Below, in pieces: positions 1 to 8,686 of a stretch of 58,691 bases of DNA. Location of the stretch: the NCBI RefSeq assembly GCF_001894885.1, contig NZ_BCXB01000005.1, positions 1 to 58,691 of the forward strand, given 5' to 3'. The stretch's first letter is position 1. Each line of letters begins with the position of its first letter. The translations under genes and the position numbers were made by a program. Origin of the DNA: Rhodococcus marinonascens NBRC 14363 (GTDB lineage: Bacteria; Actinomycetota; Actinomycetes; Mycobacteriales; Mycobacteriaceae). The notes under the pieces were generated by a model. That model made no database searches. It was not told the origin of the DNA and was given only the letters and a program-made list of their open reading frames with translations.

Positions 1-9
1 CCTGACGGC

Positions 10-291
10 CTACGACTCGGCTTCGGTATTGGTGATTAGGATCGTCCGCCGCAGTTCGACACTGAGCCTCTGACGCAGGCTTTCCGGCGCGGTCTCCCCG
101 CCGCACTTGCGGTTCACCAGATTCTTGACCTTCTCCTCGATCCCGTATGCCTCGAGGCACGCACCGCACTCGTCTAGATGCCACTTGAGTCGGGCCCTCG
201 TCGTCTCATCACACTCGCCATCCAGCATCAACCACACGTCCGCGATGACGGCGGAGCAGTCGAGTTGCTGGGATTCGTCCTGCTCGCTCAT
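10..291 (-). CDS. rsrA: Zinc-binding anti-sigma factor RsrA/RshA (mycothiol system anti-sigma factor)
   Basis: A 93-residue cytoplasmic protein that holds the cognate ECF sigma factor inactive until thiol (disulfide) stress releases it. The sequence shows the ZAS signature H38-x3-C42-x2-C45 (HLDECGAC) plus C12, and has no membrane segment, as expected for a redox-sensing soluble anti-sigma factor. Its start overlaps the stop of the upstream sigma gene by 4 bp (ATGA), so the two are translationally coupled and co-transcribed from the SigR-type promoter at 1065-1091. The family role as a redox switch is established; C12, H38, C42 and C45 as ligand or disulfide residues are inferred by position. 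Confidence 0.93.
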   Translation of the reverse strand: MSEQDESQQLDCSAVIADVWLMLDGECDETTRARLKWHLDECGACLEAYGIEEKVKNLVNRKCGGETAPESLRQRLSVELRRTILITNTEAES

Positions 292-1019
292 TGGGAAACC
301 TCCTGCTCCGAACTCGTTATCGCAGGTACGTCTGCCCCGTCACGATTGAATCCGCGTTCACGGGCGACGTCGGCAAGAAGTCCCCGCAACTGCTTGCGCC
401 CACGGTGCAATCGCGACATCACGGTCCCGATCGGGGTCCCCATGATGCTGGCTATTTCCTTGTAGGGGAATCCCTCGACGTCGGCGTAGTAGACCGCCAT
501 CCTGAACTCCTCCGGCAGCGCCTGCAGAGCCTGCTTGATGTCGTCGTCGGGCAACGCATCCAGGGCCTCGACCTCGGCGGACCGCAGACCACGGGCCGAG
601 TGTTCCGCCGTCGCCGCCAACTGCCAGTCGGTGATCTCGTCGGTAGGGTATTGCGCGGGCTGACGTTGCTTCTTACGGTACGAGTTGATGTACGTGTTCG
701 TGAGAATCCGGTACAGCCACGCCTTGAGGTTCGTGCCCTCGCGGAAGGAACGAAACGCCGTGTATGCCTTCACGTACGTTTCCTGAACGAGATCCTCGGC
801 GTCCGCCGGATTCCGAGTCATCCGCAGCGCAGCACCGTACAGCTGATCGATAAGCGGCAGCGCATCCCTTTCGAAACGCGCGATCAACTGGTCCTGCGGC
901 TCGGCTCGATCCGCCGTTGGACGGTCATGTTCCTGCACCCTGATCCCTTCGGTCGCCGTGGGCGTCAAGATTACCGCCAACTGGAGACGCGATGTGGGCT
1001 CCGCTACCGAAGACATCAC
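288..1019 (-). CDS. sigR: ECF RNA polymerase sigma factor SigR/SigH (thiol-oxidative and heat stress)
   Basis: Group IV sigma factor. Region 2 is seen at [20 protein letters not shown] and [17 protein letters not shown], and region 4 at [24 protein letters not shown] followed by [16 protein letters not shown]. Start choice is ambiguous and perhaps meaningful. The frame opens with GTG at 1031, but a strong SD (GGAAGGAG, 1031-1038) sits on top of that codon and better serves GTG 1019 or ATG 1016. A second in-frame GTG at 938, preceded by AGGGA, gives a 216-residue protein, which matches the length I recall for M. tuberculosis SigH. Both forms may be made (see findings). Followed by rsrA with a 4-bp overlap. 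Identity is secure; the N-terminus is not. Confidence 0.93.
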   Translation of the reverse strand: MMSSVAEPTSRLQLAVILTPTATEGIRVQEHDRPTADRAEPQDQLIARFERDALPLIDQLYGAALRMTRNPADAEDLVQETYVKAYTAFRSFREGTNLKAWLYRILTNTYINSYRKKQRQPAQYPTDEITDWQLAATAEHSARGLRSAEVEALDALPDDDIKQALQALPEEFRMAVYYADVEGFPYKEIASIMGTPIGTVMSRLHRGRKQLRGLLADVARERGFNRDGADVPAITSSEQEVSQ

Positions 1020-1064
1020 GATACCGGCCACTCCTTCCGCTGAAAGTTACTCGTCTGCACCTAC

Positions 1065-1091
1065 AACACGGCTCCCCTCTCCTATGTTCCC
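1065..1091 (-). promoter_or_regulatory. SigR-type autoregulatory promoter of sigR-rsrA
   Basis: Reading the minus strand, GGGAAC (1091 to 1086) is followed by an 18-nt spacer and GTT (1067 to 1065). This matches the established SigR/SigH consensus GGGAAY-N16-18-GTT. It lies about 45 bp upstream of the first usable sigR start. Autoregulation is known for this family; here it is inferred from the motif. Confidence 0.75.
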
Positions 1092-1123
1092 GATTGCGTG
1101 CTGTGTTCCCGATTGAGTGACAG
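1086..1123. repeat. 19-bp direct repeat that duplicates the SigR -35 element
   Basis: Two adjacent 19-nt copies, 1086-1104 and 1105-1123, both begin GTTCCCGATTG and diverge towards their ends. Each contains GGGAAC on the minus strand. Only the proximal copy has a GTT at the right spacing; the distal copy would place CAT there. Confidence 0.7.
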
Positions 1124-1134
1124 AGTGTCCTTCC

Positions 1135-1629
1135 ATGGCCGGAACCGCCACACCCGCGACGAAGATGCTGGACGCCCACAACGTCACTCACCGCGTGCAC
1201 AGCTACCAGCACGACCCGCGCGCCGAGTCGTTCGGTTCAGAGGCCGTCGACGCGCTGGGTAAGACGCTCGGCGTCACCGCTCATCAGGTGTTCAAGACAC
1301 TGCTGATCAAGCTGGACTCGGGCGCGCTCGCGGTTGCGGTTCTTCCGGTGCCGGCAAAATTGTCTTTGAAGTCTGCTGCCGCAGCACTCGGCGCAAGGAA
1401 AGCGGCGATGGCCGATCCGAGGGAGGCGGAACGCTCCACCGGGTACGTCTCCGGCGGCATCTCCCCGCTCGGACAACGCAAGACACTTCCGACAGTGATC
1501 GACGCTTCAGCGCTGGACTGGGACCAAGTGCTGTGCAGCGCGGGTCGGCGCGGACTCGAAATTGAACTCGCCCCTGCTGACCTCGTGCGACTCAGCGGCG
1601 CCGCCACCGCCGCGATCACAGCAGGCTGA
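1135..1629 (+). CDS. ybaK: YbaK/EbsC-type Cys-tRNA(Pro) deacylase
   Basis: Protein of 164 residues related to the INS/YbaK editing domain, which hydrolyses mischarged Cys-tRNA(Pro). Seen: an HRVHSY segment, GVTAHQVFKTLLIKLDSG containing the conserved core lysine, KAAMADPREAERSTGYVSGGISPLG and a C-terminal ALDWDQVLCSAGRRGLEIEL stretch, all typical of bacterial YbaK. The frame extends to a GTG at 1117, but the ATG at 1135 begins at the expected family length. It is divergent from sigR, so its promoter must lie in or beside the duplicated SigR region. Its 3' end overlaps the convergent SRAP gene by 14 bp. Confidence 0.88.
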   Translation: MAGTATPATKMLDAHNVTHRVHSYQHDPRAESFGSEAVDALGKTLGVTAHQVFKTLLIKLDSGALAVAVLPVPAKLSLKSAAAALGARKAAMADPREAERSTGYVSGGISPLGQRKTLPTVIDASALDWDQVLCSAGRRGLEIELAPADLVRLSGAATAAITAG

Positions 1630-2407
1630 TCTGCTCTCCCACCTGCGACTCGCCCCAACCTTCGGACCCTGGGTCGAGCAGGTGCGGTCCGTTATTCCTC
1701 ACCGAGTTCACAAGCGTGGACACCCTCCGCACCGTGATGCGGGCGACTTCGTCCGGTGACACCGCAAGCAGATCCGTGGACACCGGGTGCTCGGGGTCGA
1801 GCCACGCGGCCCACCGACTCTGGGGCATCACGAGCGGCATCCGGTCGTGAACCTCCTCCAAATGGGGTGCGGAATCGACCGTGATGATGCTGCAACTCAG
1901 GACTGGAGGCGACTCCTCGACCGAGCGATCGTGCCAGACCGACCACAGGCCTGCCATGTACATCCGAGATCCGTCTTCAGTCGACATGTAATACGGGATC
2001 TTTCTCACCTTGCTCGACTTCTTCGTCCCCGCGCCGGCCCCGTCGGGGGCCATCTCGGTCTGCCACTCGTACCATCCGTCCATCGGGACGAGGCACCGTT
2101 TGTGCTGGAACGCGTTCCGGAACGCGGGCTTGATGTCCACCGAGTCGGCCCGCGCATTGAACAGCACCGGCCCTTTGCCGATTTCCTTGGTCCATGGCGG
2201 AACGAGACCCCACCGCATCCGACGGATACGCCTGGCACCGTGTCGATCGACGACCGTCAGCACCGCCGTAGTGGGCACGACGTTGAAATCGGGCGGACTC
2301 GGCTCCTCGCCTGCCTCGTTGATCGCGCCGAGGCCTGCCTCGTTGATCGCACCGAGGTCAGCCGCTAGCGTTGCCGGGTTCGCAGTGGTCGCATACCTGC
2401 CGCACAT
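1616..2407 (-). CDS. SOS response-associated peptidase (SRAP/YedK/HMCES family)
   Basis: A 263-residue SRAP protein. The family crosslinks covalently to abasic sites in single-stranded DNA through Cys2, exposed after removal of Met1. The start is fixed by the invariant MCGRY; an upstream in-frame start at 2458 would bury the catalytic Cys. Expected active-site residues are visible: Cys2, Asn84 in FNARAD, Glu114 in GWYEW and His187 in HDRMP. Residues 18-33 hold an exact 8-residue tandem duplication (LGAINEAG twice) just before the conserved PDFNVVPT segment, absent from the family as I know it. Divergent from aroA, with an 81-bp gap between the starts. Confidence 0.92.
   Translation of the reverse strand: MCGRYATTANPATLAADLGAINEAGLGAINEAGEEPSPPDFNVVPTTAVLTVVDRHGARRIRRMRWGLVPPWTKEIGKGPVLFNARADSVDIKPAFRNAFQHKRCLVPMDGWYEWQTEMAPDGAGAGTKKSSKVRKIPYYMSTEDGSRMYMAGLWSVWHDRSVEESPPVLSCSIITVDSAPHLEEVHDRMPLVMPQSRWAAWLDPEHPVSTDLLAVSPDEVARITVRRVSTLVNSVRNNGPHLLDPGSEGWGESQVGEQISLL
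2310..2357. repeat. 24-bp tandem duplication inside the SRAP gene
   Basis: Two adjacent 24-nt copies (2310-2333 and 2334-2357) differ at one base and encode LGAINEAG twice. Each copy can fold on a CCTCG/CGAGG stem. The reading frame is kept. Confidence 0.9.
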
Positions 2408-2488
2408 GCTCACCAGGGTGGCACGAACCGCCGACAGTTCGCCCGACACGCCGCCCACCCCTGCGCCGCGCCGGCCCGATAGGCGAAG

Positions 2489-3805
2489 ATGGAAGCCGTG
2501 AGACCGAGCCTGTGGAACGCCCCCCGTGCCGAGTCGCCCGTCCTCGCGACGGTCGCCCTCCCCGGATCCAAGTCCATCACCAATCGTGCGCTGATCCTGG
2601 CCGCACTCGGGGACGGTCCATCAACCCTCACCGGGGCACTCCGCAGTCGCGACACCGACCTGATGATCGACGCCCTACGCGCGCTCGGCACGACCGTCGA
2701 CGCCGCCGCGGACGGTACGACACTGCGAGTTACCCCGGGTTCGCTCCGGGGCGGCGTGGTCGACTGTGGTCTGGCCGGAACCGTCATGCGCTTCCTGCCC
2801 CCCGTTTCCGCACTCGCCGACGGCGCCGTCCGATTCGACGGTGACGAGCAGGCGCGAACCCGACCCCTCGGGACGATCTTGAACGCCCTGCGCAGGCTCG
2901 GGGCAGATATCGACGGCGACGCGCTCCCCTTCACCGTTCGCGGAGCCGGGTCGTTGAGGGGTGGGAGCGTCACGATCGACGCGTCCGGGTCCTCCCAGTT
3001 CGTCTCGGGCCTGCTGCTGTCCGCGGCCTCGTTCGATGAGGGCGTCACCGTCCATCACGAGGGCGAACCCGTCCCGTCCATGCCGCACATCGACATGACC
3101 GTCGAGATGCTGCGCCAGGCCGGTATCGAGGTGTCCACTCCCGCGACGGGCGGTGGCGCCGACACCTGGCATGTCCGTCCGGGCGTCATCCGTGCCGTCG
3201 ACTGGGTGATCGAACCCGACCTGTCCAACGCCACCGCATTCCTCGCGGCAGCCGCCGTGACCGGCGGTGAGGTGACCGTGCCGCTGTGGCCGGCCAGAAC
3301 GACCCAACCCGGCGACGCGATCCGCGAAATCCTGCTCACGATGGGCGCGGAGGTACGGCTCGAGGGGTCGAACCTGACCGTCCGCGGACCAAGGAAGCTG
3401 ACGGGACTCGACATCGACCTCCACGACGTGGGTGAACTCACGCCCACCGTCGCCGCGCTCGCCTCACTCGCGGATGGTCCGTCGCACCTGCGCGGCATCG
3501 CACATCTACGCGGGCACGAGACCGACCGGCTCGCCGCCCTCGCTCACGAGATCAACGCCCTCGGTGGGAATGCCGCCGAGACCGCGGACGGGCTCACAAT
3601 CCTCCCCGCAGAACTACACGGCGGGACGTGGCGCTCCTACGCCGACCACCGGATGGCCACGGCGGGCGCCATCATCGGCCTGACTGTCGACGGCATCGAG
3701 ATCGAGGACATCGGAACTACTGCCAAGACTTTGCCTGGTTTTGAGACCCTATGGGCCACAATGCTGTTCGAAACACCGAAAACGGAAAGGAAGGCGAGCT
3801 CCTGA
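2489..3805 (+). CDS. aroA: 3-phosphoshikimate 1-carboxyvinyltransferase (EPSP synthase)
   Basis: Sixth enzyme of the shikimate pathway: joins shikimate-3-phosphate and phosphoenolpyruvate to give EPSP. The 438-residue length is normal. Seen: [17 protein letters not shown] with the catalytic Lys and Arg, the PEP-binding loop [36 protein letters not shown], and the C-terminal [11 protein letters not shown] signature. The start ATG gives the usual short N-terminus before LPGSKS. The stop codon (TGA, 3803-3805) overlaps the probable CTG start of rsgA, so translation is coupled. The sequence alone does not let me place it firmly in a glyphosate class. Confidence 0.96.
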   Translation: MEAVRPSLWNAPRAESPVLATVALPGSKSITNRALILAALGDGPSTLTGALRSRDTDLMIDALRALGTTVDAAADGTTLRVTPGSLRGGVVDCGLAGTVMRFLPPVSALADGAVRFDGDEQARTRPLGTILNALRRLGADIDGDALPFTVRGAGSLRGGSVTIDASGSSQFVSGLLLSAASFDEGVTVHHEGEPVPSMPHIDMTVEMLRQAGIEVSTPATGGGADTWHVRPGVIRAVDWVIEPDLSNATAFLAAAAVTGGEVTVPLWPARTTQPGDAIREILLTMGAEVRLEGSNLTVRGPRKLTGLDIDLHDVGELTPTVAALASLADGPSHLRGIAHLRGHETDRLAALAHEINALGGNAAETADGLTILPAELHGGTWRSYADHRMATAGAIIGLTVDGIEIEDIGTTAKTLPGFETLWATMLFETPKTERKASS

Positions 3806-4791
3806 GCCGCCGGCAGTACGACGAGTCCGACGTCCGAGTGCGACCGGGCCGAGGAACCCGCCCACGCACCAAAACTAGACCCGAACATCTGAACGCCGAG
3901 TCGGCGATGGTCGTGTCGGTCGACCGCGGACGGTGGGGTTGCGTACTCGCCGGCGACCCGGACCGGCTGATCGTGACGATGCGGGCGCGCGAACTTGGCC
4001 GCACTCCCATCGTGGTGGGCGACGAGGTCAGCGTCGTCGGTGATCTGTCCGGCAAGCCCGACACCCTGGCCCGGATCGTGCGAGTGGCCGAACGCGCCAC
4101 TGTCCTGCGACGCACCGCCGACGACACCGACCCGTACGAACGGATCGTCGTGGCCAACGCGCAACAGTTGCTGATCGTGGTGGCGCTCGCTGACCCGCCG
4201 CCGCGGACCGGATTCGTGGAGCGCGCCCTCGTCGCCGCCTACGTGGGCGGGTTGAGCCCCATCGTGTGCCTGACGAAAAGCGACCTCGAGTCGCCGGAGG
4301 AGTTCGCGAGCGCGTTCGCCGATCTCGACGTCCCCGTCGTCGTGGCCGGCCGCGACGATCCGGTCGACGAGGTGGTGTCGATGCTGTCGGGTCAGCTCAC
4401 CGCGTTGATCGGCCATTCGGGTGTGGGCAAGTCGACACTGGTCAACCGACTAGTGCCCGACGCCGATCGGGCAGTCGGGGTGGTCTCGGGCGTCGGCAAG
4501 GGACGTCACACATCTACCCAATCCGTCGCCTTGCCGCTTCCGACTGGCGGCTGGGTGATCGACACTCCCGGAATACGCTCGTTCGGGCTCGCCCACATCT
4601 CGCCCGAGAACGTGGTTGCCGCATTCTCCGATCTCGCCGCCACGATCGAGGATTGCCCGAGAGGGTGTACCCACCTCGGCCCACCCGCCGATCCCGAGTG
4701 CGCACTCGACCGACTCGAAGGTAAGTCCGCCAGACGTGTCAGCGCCGTCCGTCACCTCCTCACGGCCATCGCTTCGAACGAAGCCTGGTGA
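3802..4791 (+). CDS. rsgA: Ribosome small-subunit-dependent GTPase RsgA
   Basis: Circularly permuted GTPase that acts late in 30S maturation. Counting from codon 3802, an N-terminal OB-like region is followed by G4 TKSD (158-161), G1 GHSGVGKST (204-212) and G3 DTPG (254-257), then a zinc knuckle with Cys285, Cys289, His291 and Cys300. The frame has an ATG at 3751 deep inside aroA. However, family proteins begin with [17 protein letters not shown], and here that motif follows directly on CTG 3802, with SD AAGGAAGG (3787-3794) at 7-nt spacing and a CTGA overlap with the aroA stop. I chose the CTG start; length is then 329 residues. Confidence 0.9.
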   Translation: MSRRQYDESDVRVRPGRGTRPRTKTRPEHLNAESAMVVSVDRGRWGCVLAGDPDRLIVTMRARELGRTPIVVGDEVSVVGDLSGKPDTLARIVRVAERATVLRRTADDTDPYERIVVANAQQLLIVVALADPPPRTGFVERALVAAYVGGLSPIVCLTKSDLESPEEFASAFADLDVPVVVAGRDDPVDEVVSMLSGQLTALIGHSGVGKSTLVNRLVPDADRAVGVVSGVGKGRHTSTQSVALPLPTGGWVIDTPGIRSFGLAHISPENVVAAFSDLAATIEDCPRGCTHLGPPADPECALDRLEGKSARRVSAVRHLLTAIASNEAW

Positions 4792-4854
4792 GTGACGGAC
4801 GGCGCCTTTGACGCGCCGGCTGATGACAACGATTTACCCCCAGCCCGAACAGTG

Positions 4855-4889
4855 GAAGGCGCGCTCGCCAAGGCGGTAGCGAAGCCTTC
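4855..4889. terminator. Probable terminator hairpin between rsgA and the desaturase
   Basis: Arms GAAGGC (4855-4860) and GCCTTC (4884-4889) enclose a second pairing (CGCT/AGCG and GCC/GGC), forming a long imperfect hairpin that starts on the desaturase stop codon. It separates two convergent genes. No clear T-run follows, so factor-independent termination is uncertain. Confidence 0.5.
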
Positions 4890-6127
4890 TAGCGAGAAAG
4901 CAGCGCTCGCAGTCCTCGACGCTTGCGGGTCCGCTTGATCGCGGTTCGCAACCCCTGACGATGTCCGGTCACGGGATCAAAAGTCGCCGTGGTGTTTCCG
5001 CCGAACTTGCGCTCGGATGCCGTCTCGGGAGCGTCGTCCGTAGTCGCCTTCAGATACTTGTTCGGCAGCGACAGCTTGGCGATGGTGCGCCATGACTTCG
5101 CGTATTGCACGAGGAACGGCCCGGTCGTGTACGGCAGGTCGTACTTGTCGCACAGTTCCCGCACCCGAACGGCGATCTCGGCGTAGCGGTTGCTCGGCAG
5201 GTCCGGGAACAGGTGATGCTCGATCTGGTAGCTCAGGTTGCCGGACATGAAGTCCATGACCTTGCCGCCTTCGATGTTGGCACTGCCGAGCATCTGGCGC
5301 AGGTACCACTGTGCCGGAGACTCCCGGTCGATGTCCGCCTTGGTGAATTTTTCCGCACCGTCCGGAAAGTGCCCGCAGAAGATGATCGCGTTGGTCCACA
5401 CGTTGCGGATCACGTTCGCTGTGAGGTTCGCTGTGAGCGTGCTCTTCCAGGCCGGGCCGGTGATCGCGGGGTGGACCACATAGTCCTTGAGGATCTGCTT
5501 GCCGACCTTTTCGCCGACCTCGCGAAGTTTGCGCCGCGTCTGCTCCTTCGGCACTCGCCCCTGGGCTACCTTGCCGAGTTCGAGGTGCTGCACCGCAACT
5601 CCGTATTCGAACATCACAGCCAGCAGCGTGTTGAAGACCAGGTTGCCCGCATTGAACGGCTCCCAGCGCTGGTCGCGCGTCACCCGGAGCAGTCCATACC
5701 CGACATCGTCGTCCATGCCGAGGACGTTCGTGTACTTGTGGTGCAAGTAGTTGTGCGTCTGTTTCCAGTGCGCGGACGGGTCGGTGTTGTCCCACTCCCA
5801 GGACGTGGAGTGGATTTCCGGATCATTCATCCAGTCCCACTGGCCGTGCATCACGTTGTGACCGAGTTCCATGTTCTCGATGATCTTCGAGACACCCAAT
5901 ATTCCAGCGCCGAGTAGCCAGGCGGGACGCCGGCGACTGGCGAAGAGCACGGCACGGCCGCCGATCTCGAGTCCACGTTGAAGCCGGATGGTGTTGCGAA
6001 TGTAGCGCGCGTCGCGTTCCCCGCGCGCCTCCTCGATGTCGCGTCGGATCGCATCCAACTCGCGTCCGAGCGCCTCGACATCGGCATCGGCGAGATGCGC
6101 GTATTCCTTGACATCGGCAATCGCCAT
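4889..6127 (-). CDS. Membrane fatty acid desaturase, DesA3-like (copy 1)
   Basis: Integral-membrane di-iron acyl-CoA desaturase, 412 residues, resembling mycobacterial DesA3 (delta-9 stearoyl-CoA desaturase). Three histidine boxes are present: H90NVMH94, H125NYLHH130 and QIEH304H305 in QIEHHLFPDLPSNRY. Start ATG 6127 follows a strong GGAGGAGG SD; the frame extends 115 codons upstream, but that part looks non-coding. It is the promoter-distal member of a leftward set (reductase, copy 2, copy 1) but has its own operator-bearing promoter region at 6180-6210. It needs electrons, presumably from the reductase at 7546-8661. The paralogue next door shares nearly the same core. Confidence 0.92.
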   Translation of the reverse strand: MAIADVKEYAHLADADVEALGRELDAIRRDIEEARGERDARYIRNTIRLQRGLEIGGRAVLFASRRRPAWLLGAGILGVSKIIENMELGHNVMHGQWDWMNDPEIHSTSWEWDNTDPSAHWKQTHNYLHHKYTNVLGMDDDVGYGLLRVTRDQRWEPFNAGNLVFNTLLAVMFEYGVAVQHLELGKVAQGRVPKEQTRRKLREVGEKVGKQILKDYVVHPAITGPAWKSTLTANLTANVIRNVWTNAIIFCGHFPDGAEKFTKADIDRESPAQWYLRQMLGSANIEGGKVMDFMSGNLSYQIEHHLFPDLPSNRYAEIAVRVRELCDKYDLPYTTGPFLVQYAKSWRTIAKLSLPNKYLKATTDDAPETASERKFGGNTTATFDPVTGHRQGLRTAIKRTRKRRGLRALLSR

Positions 6128-6179
6128 GGGGCCTCCTCCTTGCTGGGTCGATAAGTTCACACCAGACTGGCACTGGAAA

Positions 6180-6210
6180 CCTACCGGATCGTAGGTTACG
6201 GTACCGTAGG
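6180..6210. promoter_or_regulatory. Tandem operator-like palindromes upstream of desaturase copy 1
   Basis: Two overlapping 16-nt sites of the form CCTACG-N4-CGTAGG: CCTACC-GGAT-CGTAGG (6180-6195) and GTTACG-GTAC-CGTAGG (6195-6210). The same pattern, in better copies, lies upstream of the reductase gene at 8687-8726. The form suits a dimeric repressor such as a TetR-family protein; the regulator is unknown. Confidence 0.65.
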
Positions 6211-6236
6211 TTACCGGAACTCCGCTGTGAGGGACA

Positions 6237-7484
6237 TCACCGTCGACGACGGGCAATATTGGCTTCTGCGCGGGAACGCAGTGCCGACAGCAGCCCTCGA
6301 CGCTGCCCGGTAACGGGGTCGGTGCGCAACGTCTCGACCATGGCCGCACCCGCGTCGCGGAACTTGCGCTCCGACGACGTCTCGGGGGCGTCGTCGGCAG
6401 TTGCCCGCAGAAACCTATCTGGCAGAGCGAGTTTGTGGATTGTGCGCAACACCAGCAGATACTGCTTGGCAAGCGAACCGGTTGTGTACGGAAGGTCGTA
6501 CTTCTCGCACAGCGCCCGCACCTTCACCGCGATCTCCGGATACCGATTACTCGGCAGATCAGGGAACAGGTGATGTTCGATCTGGTAGCTCAGGTTGCCG
6601 GACATGAAACCCATGATCTTGCCTGAATCGAAATTGGCGCTACCGAGCATCTGCCGGAGATACCACTCGTGGCGGGTCTCGTTCTCGTATTCCTCAACAG
6701 TGAACTTCTCGGCGCCGTCCGGAAAGTGGCCACAGAAGATCACCACGTACGCCCACAGGTTTCGGACGAAATTCGCGCTCGCATTCGCCGACAACGTCGA
6801 CTTCCACGCCGGACCGGTCAACGCCGGGAACAGCACAAAATCCTTGCCGACCTGACGGAAGATCTTGCGGGCGAAATCCTTGTTGGCCTGGGAATTGAGT
6901 TGACGACGCTCCGTGCCCTCGAGTTCGGAGGCGGCGGTGAGGTCGTGGAGGGCGATGCCCCACTCGAAGGTGGCCGCGAGGATGACGTTCGCGACAGGCT
7001 GCAGCAGATTGATCGGCCGCCACGGCTCGTCACGGGTCATTCTGAGGATGCCGAATCCGACGTCCTCGTCCATGCCGACAATATTCGTGAACGTGTGGTG
7101 TGAGTAGTTGTGGGCTCGCTTCCAGTGCTCTGACGGCCCCGTCTGATCCCACTCCCACGACATCGAGTGGATCTCCGGATCGTTCATCCAGTCCCACTGG
7201 CCGTGCATCACATTGTGGCCGAGTTCCATGTTCTCGACGATCTTCGAGACGGAGAGCATCGCGGTACCCACCAGCCACGCCGGGCGGTACCTGCTTCCGA
7301 ACAACACGAGCCTGCCACCGAGCTCCAAGAGTCGTTGAATCCTGATCGTCCGGCGGATGTAGCGGGCGTCGCGAACTCCGCGCGAGTCCTCTACCTCGAG
7401 CCGGATCGCATCGAGCTCACGCCCGAGCGATTCGATGTCCGCTTCGGTGAGATGCGCGAACTCTTTGATGTCGGTGATTGCCAC
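6237..7484 (-). CDS. Membrane fatty acid desaturase, DesA3-like (copy 2)
   Basis: A 415-residue paralogue of copy 1 with the same architecture: an N-terminal AHLTEADIESLGRELDAIR helix, hydrophobic spans, and His boxes HNVMH, HNYSHH and QIEHHLFPDLPSNRY. Start ATG 7484 gives MAITDIKEFAHL, aligned residue for residue with MAIADVKEYAHL of copy 1, so both starts support each other. The middle segment (about residues 180-220, TAASELEGTERRQLNSQANKDF) is the most divergent part and may set substrate preference. It lies 61 bp downstream of the reductase gene and is probably co-transcribed with it. No palindromic operator is seen directly upstream. Confidence 0.92.
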   Translation of the reverse strand: MAITDIKEFAHLTEADIESLGRELDAIRLEVEDSRGVRDARYIRRTIRIQRLLELGGRLVLFGSRYRPAWLVGTAMLSVSKIVENMELGHNVMHGQWDWMNDPEIHSMSWEWDQTGPSEHWKRAHNYSHHTFTNIVGMDEDVGFGILRMTRDEPWRPINLLQPVANVILAATFEWGIALHDLTAASELEGTERRQLNSQANKDFARKIFRQVGKDFVLFPALTGPAWKSTLSANASANFVRNLWAYVVIFCGHFPDGAEKFTVEEYENETRHEWYLRQMLGSANFDSGKIMGFMSGNLSYQIEHHLFPDLPSNRYPEIAVKVRALCEKYDLPYTTGSLAKQYLLVLRTIHKLALPDRFLRATADDAPETSSERKFRDAGAAMVETLRTDPVTGQRRGLLSALRSRAEANIARRRR

Positions 7485-7545
7485 CGTTCTCCTCCGTCTG
7501 TAAGAGTCCGAGAATAGCGGAGCGAGGTGAACACCACACTCGCTC

Positions 7546-8661
7546 TCATGCGTCTAGCGTGCAGTCCCCTGCCGCCGCCGAGATACACGTCTGCACGCGG
7601 TCACCTTCGGCATGCTGCTTGCCTGACCTCAGGTCGATGGCGTGACCGGAGAGAATCGGCACCACACACGTCTGGCAGATACCCATCCGACAGCCGAATG
7701 GCATGAGTGCCCCGACGTTCTCACCGGCCTCGAGCAGCGTGGTGGCACCGTCGACCGAGACGGTCTTGTCAGCCTTGGCGAACGTCACTGTTCCCCCTTC
7801 GCCGGACGTGTCGGCCCGGGAGACGGCGAACCGCTCGAGGTGGAGCTTGTCCTCGATCCCCTCGTCGCGCCACAACGTCTCGATCTCGTCGAGCATCGGC
7901 AGCGGACCGCAGGCCCACGTCTGCCGTTCACGCCAGTCCGGGCAAATCTCGTCGAGGGCGGACAAGGCGAACTTGCCACCGCTGCGAGTGAGCTGAATCT
8001 TGCAGCGGAAGTCGTCGTGCTCGTCGTGAAGTTGGGCGAGTTCGTCGGCGAACATCACGTCGCCGACGGTGGGCGCCGAGTGCACGTGGAAGACATCGGC
8101 AAGCTGACCGCGCCGGTTCATCGTGCGCAGCATCGCCATCACGGGAGTAATGCCGCTTCCCGCGGTAAGGAACAGTATCCGCTCCGGCGGTGGGTCGGGC
8201 AGCGCAAAGTTGCCGGTCGGCGTAGCGAGTCGGACGATCGTTCCCGAGGGCACGCCGTTGACGAGGTGACTCGACAGGAATCCCTCAGGCATCGCCTTGA
8301 CCGCGATGGAGATGAGCTTGTCGTCCCAGTTCGGGGGCGAAGTGAGGGAGTACGAACGCCAGTGCCAGCGCCCGTCGACGTGCAGTCCGATGCCGATGTA
8401 CTGGCCCGGCTCGTATCCGAAGTCGAATCCCCAACCGGGCTTGATCACGATCGTGGCCGAATCCGCCGTCTCCGCACGGACCTCCACGATCTGGCCACGC
8501 AATTCTCGCGCCGACCACAACGGGTTGGCCAGGTGCAGGTAGTCGTCGGGGAGTAGCGGCGTCGTGAGCCGCGCAGCCGCGCCGCGCAACCAATTGAGCT
8601 TGGACCTAGTGGCGGGCACGACCGCAGCTGCGGGCGCCTCGATCCAGTTCTTCAGACCCAT
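7546..8661 (-). CDS. Ferredoxin-NAD(P)H reductase with C-terminal 2Fe-2S domain (desaturase electron donor)
   Basis: A 371-residue flavoprotein of the ferredoxin-reductase family with a plant-type 2Fe-2S domain. Seen in order: the FAD-binding motif [10 protein letters not shown], the NAD(P)-binding loop [14 protein letters not shown], the CGPLPML segment, and the cluster ligands Cys324-x4-Cys329-x2-Cys332 with Cys359. It resembles Rv3230c, which is known to supply electrons to DesA3. Start ATG 8661 ([10 protein letters not shown]) is chosen because the further 46 upstream codons translate the operator region itself. The location directly upstream of two desaturases supports this role. Transcription begins near the paired palindromes at 8687-8726. 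Confidence 0.92.
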   Translation of the reverse strand: MGLKNWIEAPAAAVVPATRSKLNWLRGAAARLTTPLLPDDYLHLANPLWSARELRGQIVEVRAETADSATIVIKPGWGFDFGYEPGQYIGIGLHVDGRWHWRSYSLTSPPNWDDKLISIAVKAMPEGFLSSHLVNGVPSGTIVRLATPTGNFALPDPPPERILFLTAGSGITPVMAMLRTMNRRGQLADVFHVHSAPTVGDVMFADELAQLHDEHDDFRCKIQLTRSGGKFALSALDEICPDWRERQTWACGPLPMLDEIETLWRDEGIEDKLHLERFAVSRADTSGEGGTVTFAKADKTVSVDGATTLLEAGENVGALMPFGCRMGICQTCVVPILSGHAIDLRSGKQHAEGDRVQTCISAAAGDCTLDA

Positions 8662-8686
8662 CCGACCTCCACCTGTCTCGTCACGA

